Part shown: piece by piece, positions 44,538 to 53,462 of the stretch
How positions within the stretch are numbered: position 1 is the first letter of the stretch
Layout of the letters: each line of letters starts with the position of its first letter
DNA from: CAVQBJ01 sp963710725
GTDB taxonomy: Bacteria; Actinomycetota; Thermoleophilia; Solirubrobacterales; Solirubrobacteraceae
DNA: 64,000 nt
Assembly (NCBI GenBank): GCA_963710725.1
Contig: CAVQBJ010000008.1
Span: 1,488,001 to 1,552,000 of the forward strand
Direction: 5' to 3'
Translations under genes and position numbers: made by a program
The notes under the pieces: model-generated
The model's input: only the letters and a program-made list of their open reading frames with translations
What the model was told of the DNA's origin: nothing
Databases searched by the model: none

Positions 44538-44608
44538 CTGAACGGACCGATGCGCCGTGGCGCCGGCCGAGTGAGAGTCCAGCGAATCGTGCCCACCGAA
44601 GACACCGC

Positions 44609-44974
44609 ATGAGCGCGCCAGAGGCCGGGACCGGCGCCTACGGCGACGTCACCCGCCGCACGTGGCTGGCCGCCGAGCGAACGTGGCTGGCCTGGTGGCG
44701 GACGGGGCTCGCCGCCGCAGCGGTCGGCATGGCCGTCGGCCGACTGCTGCCGGTGACGCGTCACGCGCACTGGCCGTTCGCCGCGCTCGGCGTCGGCTAC
44801 GGCCTGCTCGCCGTGGCCATCCTCGTCCTCGGCGCGACACGGCAGCGCCGCGGCGCCGCCGCGCTGCGGCGCGGCGGGTTCGACGAGCTTTCCAGCGGGA
44901 CGGTCACCGCTTTGACCTTCGTCACCGTCCTCCTGTCGTTCATCACCCTGATCCTCGTCGCCGTCGACTCGTGA
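44609..44974 (+). CDS. DUF202 (YidH-like) membrane protein
   Basis: A 121-residue protein whose ERTWLAWWRTGLAAAAVGMA is the DUF202 signature. Three membrane helices are visible (about 33-50, 60-78 and 98-118). Function is unknown. Its stop overlaps the next gene start (GTGA), linking it to the channel gene. Confidence 0.85.
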   Translation: MSAPEAGTGAYGDVTRRTWLAAERTWLAWWRTGLAAAAVGMAVGRLLPVTRHAHWPFAALGVGYGLLAVAILVLGATRQRRGAAALRRGGFDELSSGTVTALTFVTVLLSFITLILVAVDS

Positions 44975-45705
44975 GCGCCGCCGCCCCCCAGCGCCTGATG
45001 GTGTCCAAGGCCGAGGGCCGCAAGCGCTACGGCCTCCTGCTGGTGGCGATCATGACCGCGTTCTTCATCCAGGGCATCGCCAATCCGGCCCCGTGGGAGC
45101 AGGTCGTGGTCGCCGCCCTGCTCGGGCTCACGCTCGTGGCGGCGCTGCGGGCCGCCGACGCGCAGCCGATCGTCGTGCGCGGCGCGCTCGTCGTCGTCGC
45201 CCTCGTCGTCGCCGGCGCCGTGGTGGCGGCGGCGACGGGCAGCATCGACAGCGCCGCCACGCGGTTCTCAAACGCCCTGCTCGTGCTGCTCGCGCCGCCG
45301 GCGATCGTCATCGGGATCATTCGCAACCTGCGCACGCGTCAGGCGGTCACCGTCGAGGCGGTCTTCGGCGTCCTCTGCCTGTACATCCTCATCGGCATGT
45401 TCTTCGCGTTCATCTACGGCGGGATCGACCGCGCCGGCACTGCGTCGTTCTTCACCGGCGGCGCGTCGGCGAGCGTCGCACACTGCCTGTACTACAGCTT
45501 CACGACGCTCACGACGATCGGCTACGGGGACTTCACCGCGAGCAGCAACCTCGGGCACACGCTGTCGGTGCTCGAAGGTCTGCTCGGGCAGATCTACCTC
45601 GTCACCGTCGTGTCGGTGATCGTCAGCAATCTCGGTCGTGCGCGCACGACCGTCGCCGCGCCGGCGGCAGCGCCGCAGCCCGAGCCGGAGCCGCCCGGCC
45701 ACTAG
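44971..45705 (+). CDS. Two-pore-type potassium channel protein
   Basis: A 244-residue membrane protein with four or more hydrophobic helices, then a pore-loop unit (LCLYILIGMFFAFIYGG; YYSFTTLTTIGYGDFTASS; LLGQIYLVTVVSVIVSNLG). TTIGYGDF is the K+ selectivity filter. No cytosolic RCK domain follows, only a Pro/Ala tail. GTG 44971 overlaps the stop of the DUF202 gene. Confidence 0.88.
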   Translation: MSAAAPQRLMVSKAEGRKRYGLLLVAIMTAFFIQGIANPAPWEQVVVAALLGLTLVAALRAADAQPIVVRGALVVVALVVAGAVVAAATGSIDSAATRFSNALLVLLAPPAIVIGIIRNLRTRQAVTVEAVFGVLCLYILIGMFFAFIYGGIDRAGTASFFTGGASASVAHCLYYSFTTLTTIGYGDFTASSNLGHTLSVLEGLLGQIYLVTVVSVIVSNLGRARTTVAAPAAAPQPEPEPPGH

Positions 45706-45806
45706 ATGACGTGCCCGCATCCATGTCGAGGCGCATGCGCGCCTGCGTGGCGCAGGCCGGCGTCCTCGCTTGCCCTGGGACCGAGCGCGCGGCATCCTGC
45801 CGGGGC

Positions 45807-46229
45807 GTGAACCGCTCCGTCCTCGCCCTGCTGCTCTCCGCGACCGTCGCGCTGGCGGCCTGCGGGCAGTCCGCCCAGGACAAGGCCAAGGCGCAGGTCT
45901 GCAATGCGCGCGCCGACATCACCAAGCAGGTCGACACGCTCAAGGGCCTGACGCTCTCGACGGCATCCCTCGATCAGGTGAAGAGCAGCCTGACCGCAAT
46001 CGGCGACGACCTCACGCAGATCAAGAACGCCAACGAGGGCGCACTCAACTCGGCGCGCAAGCAGCAGCTCGAGACGGCGACGGCGACGTTCGAGTCGCAG
46101 GTGACCTCGATCGCGAGCAGCCTCCTGACCAGCCAGTCGCTCAGCAGCGCGGAGACGCAGCTGAAGTCCGCGCTCACGCAGCTCGCCGGCGCCTACCGGC
46201 AAGCGCTCGCGCCGGTGAACTGCAGCTGA
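45807..46229 (+). CDS. Putative lipoprotein
   Basis: A 140-residue protein beginning VNRSVLALLLSATVALAACG, a lipoprotein signal peptide with lipobox ALAAC. The mature part is helical and rich in Gln, Ser, Thr and Lys, with repeated coiled-coil-like spacing (QVDTLKGLTLSTASLDQVK). A final NCS could pair with an internal CNA cysteine. It lies 5 nt before the PAP2 gene, so the two are probably co-transcribed. Function unknown. Confidence 0.75.
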   Translation: MNRSVLALLLSATVALAACGQSAQDKAKAQVCNARADITKQVDTLKGLTLSTASLDQVKSSLTAIGDDLTQIKNANEGALNSARKQQLETATATFESQVTSIASSLLTSQSLSSAETQLKSALTQLAGAYRQALAPVNCS

Positions 46230-46234
46230 GGACC

Positions 46235-46873
46235 GTGCGCACGCGCGACGGGTGGCTGGGCGAGGTCGATGCGCTCGATCGCGCCGTCTACGCCGCGGTC
46301 GCCGACGCCTCCACGCCCTCGCTCGATCGCGCGATGCGGATCCTGTCGAGCTCCGCCAACTACTCGCGGCTGTCGCTCGCCTCGGCCGGGGTGCTCGCGC
46401 TCGGAGGGGGACCGACGGGCCGCCGTGCGGCGGCCTCCGGCCTCGCCGCCGTGGCGGCCACATCGGCCGCGGCCAACCTGCTCGTCAAGCCGCTCGGGCG
46501 CCGCCGGCGTCCCGATCGCGTGCGGGCGCGCGTGCCGCGGGCGCGGCACGTGCGCATGCCGGTCACGCGATCGTTCCCGTCCGGCCACACGGCCGCGGCG
46601 GCGGCGTTCGCGACCGGAGCCGGTCACGTGATGCCCGCGGCGAGCGTGCCGCTGCACGCGCTCGCGGCGCTCGTCGGCTACTCGCGTGTGCATACCGGCG
46701 TGCACTACCCGGGAGACGTCGTCGCCGGCTGGCTGCTCGGGGTCGTCGTCGCCGATGTCACGACGCACGCGATCGGGCGGCGGTGGCCCGAGGCGCGGCC
46801 CGGCGATGCCTCGGCGGCCGCGTCGTCGGATCGCCACGGGCAGGCCCCGGTTCCCGAGTCGACGGCGACGTGA
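46235..46873 (+). CDS. PAP2 superfamily membrane phosphatase
   Basis: A 212-residue protein with all three PAP2 motifs: KPLGRRRRPDR, SFPSGHTAAAAA and SRVHTGVHYPGDVVAG. These enzymes dephosphorylate lipid phosphates such as undecaprenyl pyrophosphate or phosphatidate at the membrane. GTG 46235 is the only sensible start. It follows the lipoprotein gene closely. Confidence 0.88.
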   Translation: MRTRDGWLGEVDALDRAVYAAVADASTPSLDRAMRILSSSANYSRLSLASAGVLALGGGPTGRRAAASGLAAVAATSAAANLLVKPLGRRRRPDRVRARVPRARHVRMPVTRSFPSGHTAAAAAFATGAGHVMPAASVPLHALAALVGYSRVHTGVHYPGDVVAGWLLGVVVADVTTHAIGRRWPEARPGDASAAASSDRHGQAPVPESTAT

Positions 46874-46979
46874 TGCGGCGGTCACCCGAGGCGCGGCTCG
46901 GGTGATGTGGCGCCCGCCGGCAAAGCGCGTAGTGTGTGCAGTGCCTGCCGGTGGCACGCGCCGGTGATTGGTGTCGTCC

Positions 46980-47798
46980 ATGGTCGTCACACAGCCGCTC
47001 AGCCTCGCCCTTTCCGTATCGCGCGCCGGCGCGCGGATGGTGACGACGCCGGCGCGTGGCGCCCGCGCGATCATCGGCGGCGGCCTGGCGATCGAGCGCC
47101 GGACGCGCGCCGCAGTGACGAGCGCTGCACGCGACCTCGCCCTCGAGGCGATCGACGCGCTGCTCGCGCGACTGCTGTCTGACGACGCCGTCGATCACGT
47201 GATGTCGCACGTCGAGGCGGCCGGGGTGGCCCAGCGTGTCGTCGACCGGATGCTCGACGACGGGATCGTCGAGCAGATCGCGATGCGCGTCGTCGACGGG
47301 CCCGAGCTCGAGCGCGTGCTGACCGCCGCGATCGAGAGCGACCGGACGCAGGAGGCGCTCGTCGCGGCGCTGGGCAGCGAGGCCGTCGAGAGCCTCCTGA
47401 GCCGGCTCGTCGCCAGTCCCGGCAGCGAGCGACTCGTCGCGCTCGTCATCGACAGCCCGCTGCTCACCGACGCCATCACCGGTCTGCTCGAGAGCGAGGA
47501 GCTGTGGATCCTGGTCGACGAGATCGCCCGCAGCCCATCGGTCACCGAGGCGATCACCCACCAGGGCACCGGATTCGTCGACCAGGTGGCGGACGAGGTG
47601 CGCGACCGCTCGCGCGGAGCCGATGCCTGGCTCGAGCGGACCGCCCGTCGCATCGGTCGTCGCCGCAAGGGCGGAGCGCCCAGCGATGGGGTGTCGGGCA
47701 ACGGCTCCGGGCCTGAGTCGCTCCGCACGTCCGCGACCGACGCGCGCGCTGCGGGCGAGGCGGCGCCCACGCTGGTGCCGCGCCCCGACGCGCCGTGA
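46980..47798 (+). CDS. Helical hypothetical protein, paired with an RDD protein
   Basis: A 272-residue protein with repeated amphipathic units such as DAVDHVMSHVEAAGVAQRVV, EQIAMRVVDGPELERVLTAA and SERLVALVIDSPLLTDAITG. It has no strong transmembrane helix, and a basic patch (RRIGRRRKGG) near residue 230 precedes a disordered tail. A TTG 12 nt upstream is an alternative start. It overlaps the RDD gene by GTGA, so the two are translationally coupled. Function unknown. Confidence 0.7.
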   Translation: MVVTQPLSLALSVSRAGARMVTTPARGARAIIGGGLAIERRTRAAVTSAARDLALEAIDALLARLLSDDAVDHVMSHVEAAGVAQRVVDRMLDDGIVEQIAMRVVDGPELERVLTAAIESDRTQEALVAALGSEAVESLLSRLVASPGSERLVALVIDSPLLTDAITGLLESEELWILVDEIARSPSVTEAITHQGTGFVDQVADEVRDRSRGADAWLERTARRIGRRRKGGAPSDGVSGNGSGPESLRTSATDARAAGEAAPTLVPRPDAP

Positions 47799-48430
47799 AG
47801 CAGTCGCCCGACGTCGAGGCCGCGCGGGCTGCGGCGCTCGAGCGGCTCCGGCTCGAGGCGGGACGCGCCCCGGCGCGCAGTAACGGTCGACCGACGCGGT
47901 CGCCCGAGGAGCTGTACGCCGGACTCGCGACGCGCGTGATCGCCTTCGCGGTCGACGCCGCGATCATCAACGGCGTCGCAGCGGTGGTCGGGGTCGTCGT
48001 CGGGCTCGGACTGTCGATCCTGCACCTGCCCTCCCCGGTGGACACGGCCGTCGCCGCGATCTTGGCGGTCGTGCTCGTGCTCTGGAACGTCGGCTACTTC
48101 GTGCTGTTCTGGTCCTCGACGGGCCAGACGCCCGGCGACCGCCTCATGCACATCAGGGTGGTCGACGGCCACACCGGCGGCACGATCAAGCCGGTGCGAG
48201 CGGCGCTGCGCTTCGGCGCGCTGATCCTCGCCGTCATCCCGCTCGGCGCCGGCATCGTGATCATGCTCTTCGACGATCACCGGCGCTGCTTTCAGGATCG
48301 CTTCGTGCGGACGCACGTTCTGTACGTGCCGGACGAGGAGGAGGCGCTGGCGCCGCTCCCCGCGGTGGCGCTACCCGCGGTGGCGACGACGCCCGCGCCC
48401 GCACCGGTCACTCGCAACGACGAGGGCTGA
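47795..48430 (+). CDS. RDD family membrane protein
   Basis: A 211-residue protein with an RDD domain: LATRVIAFAVDAAIINGVAA (Arg-Asp pair), WSSTGQTPGDRLMHIRVVDG and DDHRRCFQDRF. Three to four membrane helices are visible. RDD proteins are small membrane proteins; some are linked to ion/proton antiport, unproven here. The start is GTG, coupled to the upstream gene. Confidence 0.85.
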   Translation: MKQSPDVEAARAAALERLRLEAGRAPARSNGRPTRSPEELYAGLATRVIAFAVDAAIINGVAAVVGVVVGLGLSILHLPSPVDTAVAAILAVVLVLWNVGYFVLFWSSTGQTPGDRLMHIRVVDGHTGGTIKPVRAALRFGALILAVIPLGAGIVIMLFDDHRRCFQDRFVRTHVLYVPDEEEALAPLPAVALPAVATTPAPAPVTRNDEG

Positions 48431-48440
48431 GCTCCTCGCG

Positions 48441-48968
48441 TCAGCGCGACGCCCGCGCGCGCTCGGCGGCGGACGTCCGCCTCGCCTCGATCGAGAGGTG
48501 ACGCCGGACGAGGCGGGCGCCCTCGTCGGCGAACGTCGCCACCAGCTCGTCGACGACCTGCGGACACTCGAGGAGCAGGATCACCGAGGACCCCGGCGTG
48601 AGCGCCGCCCGCAGCTCGTCGATGTAGGCGCCACGCAGCTCGCGGGGCGCCGCGGCGCCGTCGAGCGGATCCGGCGGCTTCGCGCCGGTGAGCAGAGCGG
48701 CGACGCGCCCGGAGAGCCCGAGGCTCGTGCCGAGGATCGCGCCGGTCAAGCCGCGTCCCGTGCTGCCGGCCACCGGCTCGGGATCCGGCGCGTTCGAGCT
48801 CGGGGCGTGGTAGGTGCCACGCACGAGCTCTCGGCCGCTGCGATGACGCTCGATCACGGTGATCGCGCGCATCCACGGCCGATCGCCCACGCGAGCCCGC
48901 GCCCGGTCGAGTGCCCGCTCGGCCGCCCGCGCGTCAGGGAACACGAGCATGGCGAGGTGCAGGCTCAC
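48441..48968 (-). CDS. DUF1269-like protein
   Basis: A 175-residue protein with the N-terminal strand LHLAMLVFPDARAAERALDR and later LTPGSSVILLLECPQVVDEL, the layout of DUF1269 proteins, with a Gly-rich helical hairpin (GLTGAILGTSLGLSG) between. GTG 48968 lies 3 nt after AAGGAGG, a short spacing; ATG 48950 would remove half of the first strand. It is a homologue of the protein at 51395-51892. Confidence 0.65.
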   Translation of the reverse strand: MSLHLAMLVFPDARAAERALDRARARVGDRPWMRAITVIERHRSGRELVRGTYHAPSSNAPDPEPVAGSTGRGLTGAILGTSLGLSGRVAALLTGAKPPDPLDGAAAPRELRGAYIDELRAALTPGSSVILLLECPQVVDELVATFADEGARLVRRHLSIEARRTSAAERARASR

Positions 48969-49150
48969 GAACCTCCTTGGTCGTCGGCTGGCATCGCAGC
49001 GCAGAATGGGGTTGACGACCGGCAGCGGGGCGACGCTCGCTCGGCCCCGCTGCCGATTCCCGAGTATCCCCCGTCGCCGCGGAGCGGGCGACCGAGCACA
49101 CCGGTCTGTGCGAGGGGGCACGCCACACCTGCGGCGCTCGTGCCCGCACG

Positions 49151-49954
49151 TCAGTGCCGGCCCTGCGCCCCCGCCGCCGCCCCTGGCGTGCCTGCCGTCG
49201 CGTCCCCGGCCGGCCCCGACGGGATCGTCCCCGTGACGCGGGTGCCCCGCCCGCGGGCCGAGCACACCTCGAGCGTGCCCCCGCAGGCCATCAGCCGGTC
49301 GCGCATATTCGTGAGGCCGTCGCCGGGCTCGAGCTGCGAGCGCTCGAACCCGCAGCCATCGTCGGCGACGGCGAAGCGCAAGGCGCCGTCGTCGACCAGC
49401 GTGACGACGACGCGCGTGGCCCCGACCGCATGCTTGGCCGCGTTCTGCAGCGCCTCCGACACGGCGAAGTAGATCGCGCTCTCCACGGCCTCGGCGTAGC
49501 GCTTGAGCCCCTGCGCCTCGACGGTCACCGGGAGCGCCACCACACGGCCGGCGCTGCGCACGGCGTCGCCGAGCCCGTGATCGGCGAGGACAGGCGGGCA
49601 GAGGCCGTGAGCGAGGCGGCGCAGCTCCGCGAGCGCGTCACCGAGCTCGCCGTCGAGTCGCTCGATCAGCACCCGGGCTCCCTGTGGATCGGACTCGAGC
49701 ATGCCGGGGAGTCGAGCGAGGCGCACGCGCAGCGCCACGAGTCGCTGCTGGGCGCCGTCGTGCAGATCGCGCTCGAAGCGACGGCGCTCGTCCTCGGTGG
49801 CCGCGCTCAGCCGTGCGCTCGCCTCGCGCAGCTCGCCGAGCGAAGCCTCGTCGGCGGGGCGCTCGAAGCGCGAGCCGTCGTCGTGGCGCCGGCCACCGCT
49901 GTCGCCCCGCCGCTGCGCAACCACGTTGCACCCCTCCAATGGCGCCGAATCCAT
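49151..49954 (-). CDS. NarL-type sensor histidine kinase (HisKA_3)
   Basis: A 267-residue cytosolic kinase without membrane segments. The dimerisation/phosphoacceptor motif ERDLHDGAQQRLVALR places His65. The ATPase domain has the N-box EALQNAAKHA (about 168) and G-boxes DDGCGFE and GDGLTNM. There is no sensor domain beyond about 45 residues, so the signal probably comes from a partner. Its cognate regulator is likely the LuxR-type protein at 50645-51358 on the same strand. Confidence 0.9.
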   Translation of the reverse strand: MDSAPLEGCNVVAQRRGDSGGRRHDDGSRFERPADEASLGELREASARLSAATEDERRRFERDLHDGAQQRLVALRVRLARLPGMLESDPQGARVLIERLDGELGDALAELRRLAHGLCPPVLADHGLGDAVRSAGRVVALPVTVEAQGLKRYAEAVESAIYFAVSEALQNAAKHAVGATRVVVTLVDDGALRFAVADDGCGFERSQLEPGDGLTNMRDRLMACGGTLEVCSARGRGTRVTGTIPSGPAGDATAGTPGAAAGAQGRH

Positions 49955-50043
49955 GCGAGCAGTCTCGCCGATCGGCGCGAATGTACATATCCGTGGTTTC
50001 CCGCGGTGGCGCAGGCGCGACTACCCGGGCTGGCGCCGGGTGC

Positions 50044-50511
50044 TCAGGCGGCGATCTGCGCGCGCCCCCCGTAGGCGACGAGACCGTAGATGATGAGCAG
50101 GTCGATCGCGAAGATCGACAGCGCGAGGAACGGGTAGCCGGGCAGCAGGATGAGCTGGGCACAGGCGTTCAGCGATGCGATCGCGACTCCCGCCCAGCGC
50201 GCCCATCCGGCCTTCGCCCAGATGCCCATCGCGATGCAGAACTGCAGCACGCCCAGGAGCATGACCACCCAGCCCCAGGCGTTGAGGCTGGCGATCACGT
50301 AGTGCGTTCCGGTGTTGTAGAAGCGCGAGCCGGAGATCGCCGCGATGCCGTAGATGAAGTTCATCACCCCGGCGACCATCAGCATGATCCCGGCGAACAG
50401 GACCCAGCCGTAGCCCCGGTCGTCCTCGTAGGTGCCGACGTCGGACCGGGCTGCGGGGCGCGCGCGGGAGGTCGGCGGTTCACCGATGCTGGTGCGCTGC
50501 TCAACGGACAT
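50044..50511 (-). CDS. DUF7144-like four-helix membrane protein
   Basis: A 155-residue protein with four hydrophobic helices starting at GYGWVLFAGIMLMVAGVMNF, a form common in actinobacterial DUF7144 proteins. AGGAGG precedes ATG 50511 at good spacing. It sits between the response regulator and the kinase on one strand and may be part of that signalling unit (inference). Confidence 0.75.
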   Translation of the reverse strand: MSVEQRTSIGEPPTSRARPAARSDVGTYEDDRGYGWVLFAGIMLMVAGVMNFIYGIAAISGSRFYNTGTHYVIASLNAWGWVVMLLGVLQFCIAMGIWAKAGWARWAGVAIASLNACAQLILLPGYPFLALSIFAIDLLIIYGLVAYGGRAQIAA

Positions 50512-50644
50512 GGGACGCCTCCTGTGATGAGTGTGCACAGCAACCATCACCCCGCGCGGCGGCGCCGGCAAGGGCGTACGCCCGCGTCCGCGCCGGCAGC
50601 CGGCACGCGCCGCCCGAGGGAGCGCGCACCACCCTCGGCGCGCG

Positions 50645-51358
50645 TCAGGCGTCCGGGCGGGAGACCGGCGGCTTGTCCGTCTCGGCGAGGTACACGAGCG
50701 TGGCCTTCACGCGGCGGCTGACGTCGTGAGCCTCGGGGAGGTCGAGCTTGGCGAAGATCGAGTTGATGTGCTTCTCCACCGCCCGTTTGGTGAGCACGAG
50801 CGACTCGGCGATCGCGGCGTTGCTCTTCCCTTCCGCGATCTGGGCCAGGAGCTGGCGCTCGCGCGGCGTCAGGTCGGCCAGTGGCGAGCGGGCGACGCGA
50901 GCACGCGCCTCGATGAGCGCGTCGACGACCTCGGGATCGATGACCGACCCGCCCGACGCGACCTCGCGGATCGCCCGGACCAGCTCGGCGCCGTCGCGGA
51001 TCCGCTCCTTCAGCAGATAGGCCCTGCGGCTCGACCCCGACTCCAGCAGGGCGAGCGCGTACTCGGGCTCGGCGTACTGGCTGAGCACCACCACCCCGAT
51101 CTCCGGGTCGCTCTCGCGCAGCCGCCTCGCCACCCGCATGCCCTCGTCCCTCCCCGACGGCGGCATGCGGATGTCGGTGACGACGACGTCCGGTCGCTCG
51201 GCCGCGATCGCGTGGCCGAGCTCGGTGCCGTTGGCGCAACTGGCCACGAGGTCGATGTCCGCCGTCGAGCCGAGCACGACGGCCAGGCTCTCGCGGATGA
51301 GATAGGCGTCGTCGGCGACGACGACCCTGATGGCGGTGGCATGGGAGTGACTCTCCAC
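50645..51358 (-). CDS. LuxR/NarL-family response regulator
   Basis: A 237-residue regulator. The receiver domain (VVVADDAYLIRESLAVVLGS) has the phosphoacceptor Asp62 in VVVTDIRMPP and the conserved Lys in AYLLKERI. A LuxR-type helix-turn-helix (LTPRERQLLAQIAEGKSNAA, then KRAVEKHINSIFAKL) follows at about residues 163-215. GTG 51358 is preferred; TTG 51376 would add six residues. Genes for the membrane protein and kinase follow on the same strand. Confidence 0.9.
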   Translation of the reverse strand: MESHSHATAIRVVVADDAYLIRESLAVVLGSTADIDLVASCANGTELGHAIAAERPDVVVTDIRMPPSGRDEGMRVARRLRESDPEIGVVVLSQYAEPEYALALLESGSSRRAYLLKERIRDGAELVRAIREVASGGSVIDPEVVDALIEARARVARSPLADLTPRERQLLAQIAEGKSNAAIAESLVLTKRAVEKHINSIFAKLDLPEAHDVSRRVKATLVYLAETDKPPVSRPDA

Positions 51359-51394
51359 CGGGCCATCATCCCCCAAACGGGCTGAGGCATCGGG

Positions 51395-51892
51395 CTATGC
51401 GGCCGCGGGATCTCCGTGCAGCGCGTCCTGGAGCTCGGTCTGCGCCTGCTCGGACAGCGAGGACTTCAGCACGGTGCCGCCGTACTTGCTGAGCGCCGCG
51501 ATCGCCTTATCCGGCGTGACCTTCTCGACGATCACGAACAGCGCGGAGGTGCCCGGCTTGACCATGTCGCGCACCTGCTGCTCGAACTCCTTGTCGATCC
51601 CCGTCTTCTCGATCTTGCCCATGAGGGCACCGAGGCCGGCGCCGATGGCGAGGCCGAACACGGGCACGAAGAACAGCACCCCGAACAGCAGGCCCCAGAA
51701 CATCCCCCACGTGGCCCCGGCGCCGACGGGATGGTGGTTGGTGGTGACGTGGTATTTGCCGTCCTGGTCGCGCGAGATGACCGCGACGGCGTCGGGCTCG
51801 ATGATCAGGTCCTGCGACAGCCGGTAGACCTCCTCCGCGGCGGCGTTGGCGGTCGTCTCGTCGTCGTAGCCGATGGCAATCAGGTCAGCCAT
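51395..51892 (-). CDS. DUF1269 family membrane-associated protein
   Basis: A 165-residue protein with the N-terminal MADLIAIGYDDETTANAAAE, a Gly-rich hydrophobic hairpin (FWGLLFGVLFFVPVFGLAIG) and the C-terminal SALFVIVEKVTPDKAIAALS, the standard DUF1269 layout. GAAGGAGG precedes the ATG. Function unknown; such proteins often sit in stress-related loci. It lies just upstream of the response regulator gene. Confidence 0.85.
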   Translation of the reverse strand: MADLIAIGYDDETTANAAAEEVYRLSQDLIIEPDAVAVISRDQDGKYHVTTNHHPVGAGATWGMFWGLLFGVLFFVPVFGLAIGAGLGALMGKIEKTGIDKEFEQQVRDMVKPGTSALFVIVEKVTPDKAIAALSKYGGTVLKSSLSEQAQTELQDALHGDPAAA

Positions 51893-51995
51893 GGGTTCCT
51901 CCTTCGTAGCGGTGGGCCGCACGAGGCTAGACATCGCGCGGTGGCGCCGCATCATCCGATCCGGGTGGCGTCCGGGCCGCGCTTACAGTGTGCCC

Positions 51996-53462
51996 GTGGC
52001 ACTCGTTCGATCCCGCCGTTCCGCTGCTCCCGTCCGCGATCAGGCCGCGGAGGAGCCGGCGCCCGCGCCGCCGGCGGTGCTGAGCTCCGGCGAGTCCGCC
52101 GAGCGCGGCCGCGCCGCCCGCCGCGACGCTCCGCGCTCGGCGCACGGCGACTGGGCGCCGGCGGCCGACCGTCCCGATCCCCTCGCGGTGCTGCAGGCCC
52201 AGGCCGCTTCGCGGGTGCAGGAGCTCGTCCCGATCCGCTACGGGCGCATGCTCGTCTCGCCGTTCACGTTCTACCGCGGCGCGGCGGCGGTGATGGCGGC
52301 CGACCTCGCCACGACGCCGCGCTCGGGCATCGTCGTGCAGGCCTGCGGCGACGCCCACATCTCGAACTTCGGCGGCTTCGCGGCGCCCGACCGCCGCGTC
52401 GTGTTCAGCCCGAACGACTTCGACGAGACGCTCCCCGGACCGTGGGAGTGGGACGTCAAGCGCATGGCGGCGAGCGCCGAGATCGCCGGCCGCGACGTGG
52501 GCCTGGCAGCGGATCACCGCCGCTGGATCGTCACCGAGTGCGTGCGCGAGTACCGCGAGGCGATGCGCGACTTCGCCGAGCAGAGCCACCTCGACGTGTG
52601 GTACGAGCGCCTTAACGCGAGCGAGCTCGTCGACCGCTTCGGCGGGCGCCTCGACGCCAAGGGCCGGATCGTGTTCGCCCAGCCGTTCGCGCAGGCCCGG
52701 CGTAAGACGAGTCTGCGCGCGGTCAGAAAGCTCACCGAGCAGGTCAACGGGCAGCTGCGCTTTCGCAGCGTTCCGCCGCTGCTCGTCCCGCGACGCGAGC
52801 TGTTCAGCCCGGCGGACGCCGGCCAGGAGGGCGAGTACGCCCGTGGGCTGCTCGACGCGTACGCGGCCAGCCTCGACCCCGACCGGCGCTACCTGTTCCA
52901 GACCTACCGCTTCGTCGACATGGCCCGCAAGGTGGTCGGCGTCGGCAGCGTCGGCACCCGCGCGTGGGTGTTCCTGCTCGTCGGCCGCGAGGGCAAGGAT
53001 CCGCTCGTCCTGCAGGCGAAGGAGGCGCAGGCCTCCGTGCTCGAGCCCTATCTCGGTCCGAGCGAGTTCGCCAACCACGGCCAGCGCGTCGTCCAGGGGC
53101 AGCGCATGTCGCTGGCGGCGATCGACATCTTCCTGGGCTGGCAGCGCAGCGCGGGCCTGGACGGGCTCGAGCACGACTTCTACGTGCGCCAGCTGTGGGA
53201 CTGGAAGGCCTCCGCCGACCTGTCGACGCTCGACGAGGATGGCCTGCACGCGTACGCGCGCGCGTGCGGATGGTCGCTCGCCCGCGCCCATGCGCGCTCG
53301 GGGGATCGGCTGGCGATCGCGGCCTACCTCGGTGCCGGCTCGAACTTCGATAAGGCGATCGCCCGCTTCTGCACCGCGTACGCCGATCAGAACGAGCGCG
53401 ACCACGCGCGGCTGGCCGAGGCCGTAGCCGTCGGCGAGATCGAGGCCGAGATCGGCGTCTGA
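51996..53462 (+). CDS. DUF2252 domain protein
   Basis: A 488-residue protein. After a Pro/Ala-rich N-terminus, DUF2252 motifs appear: RYGRMLVSPFTFYRGAAAVM, CGDAHISNFGGF, NDFDETLPGPWEWDVKR and RVVQGQRM. CGDAHxxNFG and NDFDE resemble kinase/aminoglycoside-phosphotransferase-like catalytic and metal loops, so a phosphotransfer activity has been supposed but is not shown. GTG 51996 is the start. Its stop abuts the convergent phosphoesterase stop with no gap. Confidence 0.85.
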   Translation: MALVRSRRSAAPVRDQAAEEPAPAPPAVLSSGESAERGRAARRDAPRSAHGDWAPAADRPDPLAVLQAQAASRVQELVPIRYGRMLVSPFTFYRGAAAVMAADLATTPRSGIVVQACGDAHISNFGGFAAPDRRVVFSPNDFDETLPGPWEWDVKRMAASAEIAGRDVGLAADHRRWIVTECVREYREAMRDFAEQSHLDVWYERLNASELVDRFGGRLDAKGRIVFAQPFAQARRKTSLRAVRKLTEQVNGQLRFRSVPPLLVPRRELFSPADAGQEGEYARGLLDAYAASLDPDRRYLFQTYRFVDMARKVVGVGSVGTRAWVFLLVGREGKDPLVLQAKEAQASVLEPYLGPSEFANHGQRVVQGQRMSLAAIDIFLGWQRSAGLDGLEHDFYVRQLWDWKASADLSTLDEDGLHAYARACGWSLARAHARSGDRLAIAAYLGAGSNFDKAIARFCTAYADQNERDHARLAEAVAVGEIEAEIGV

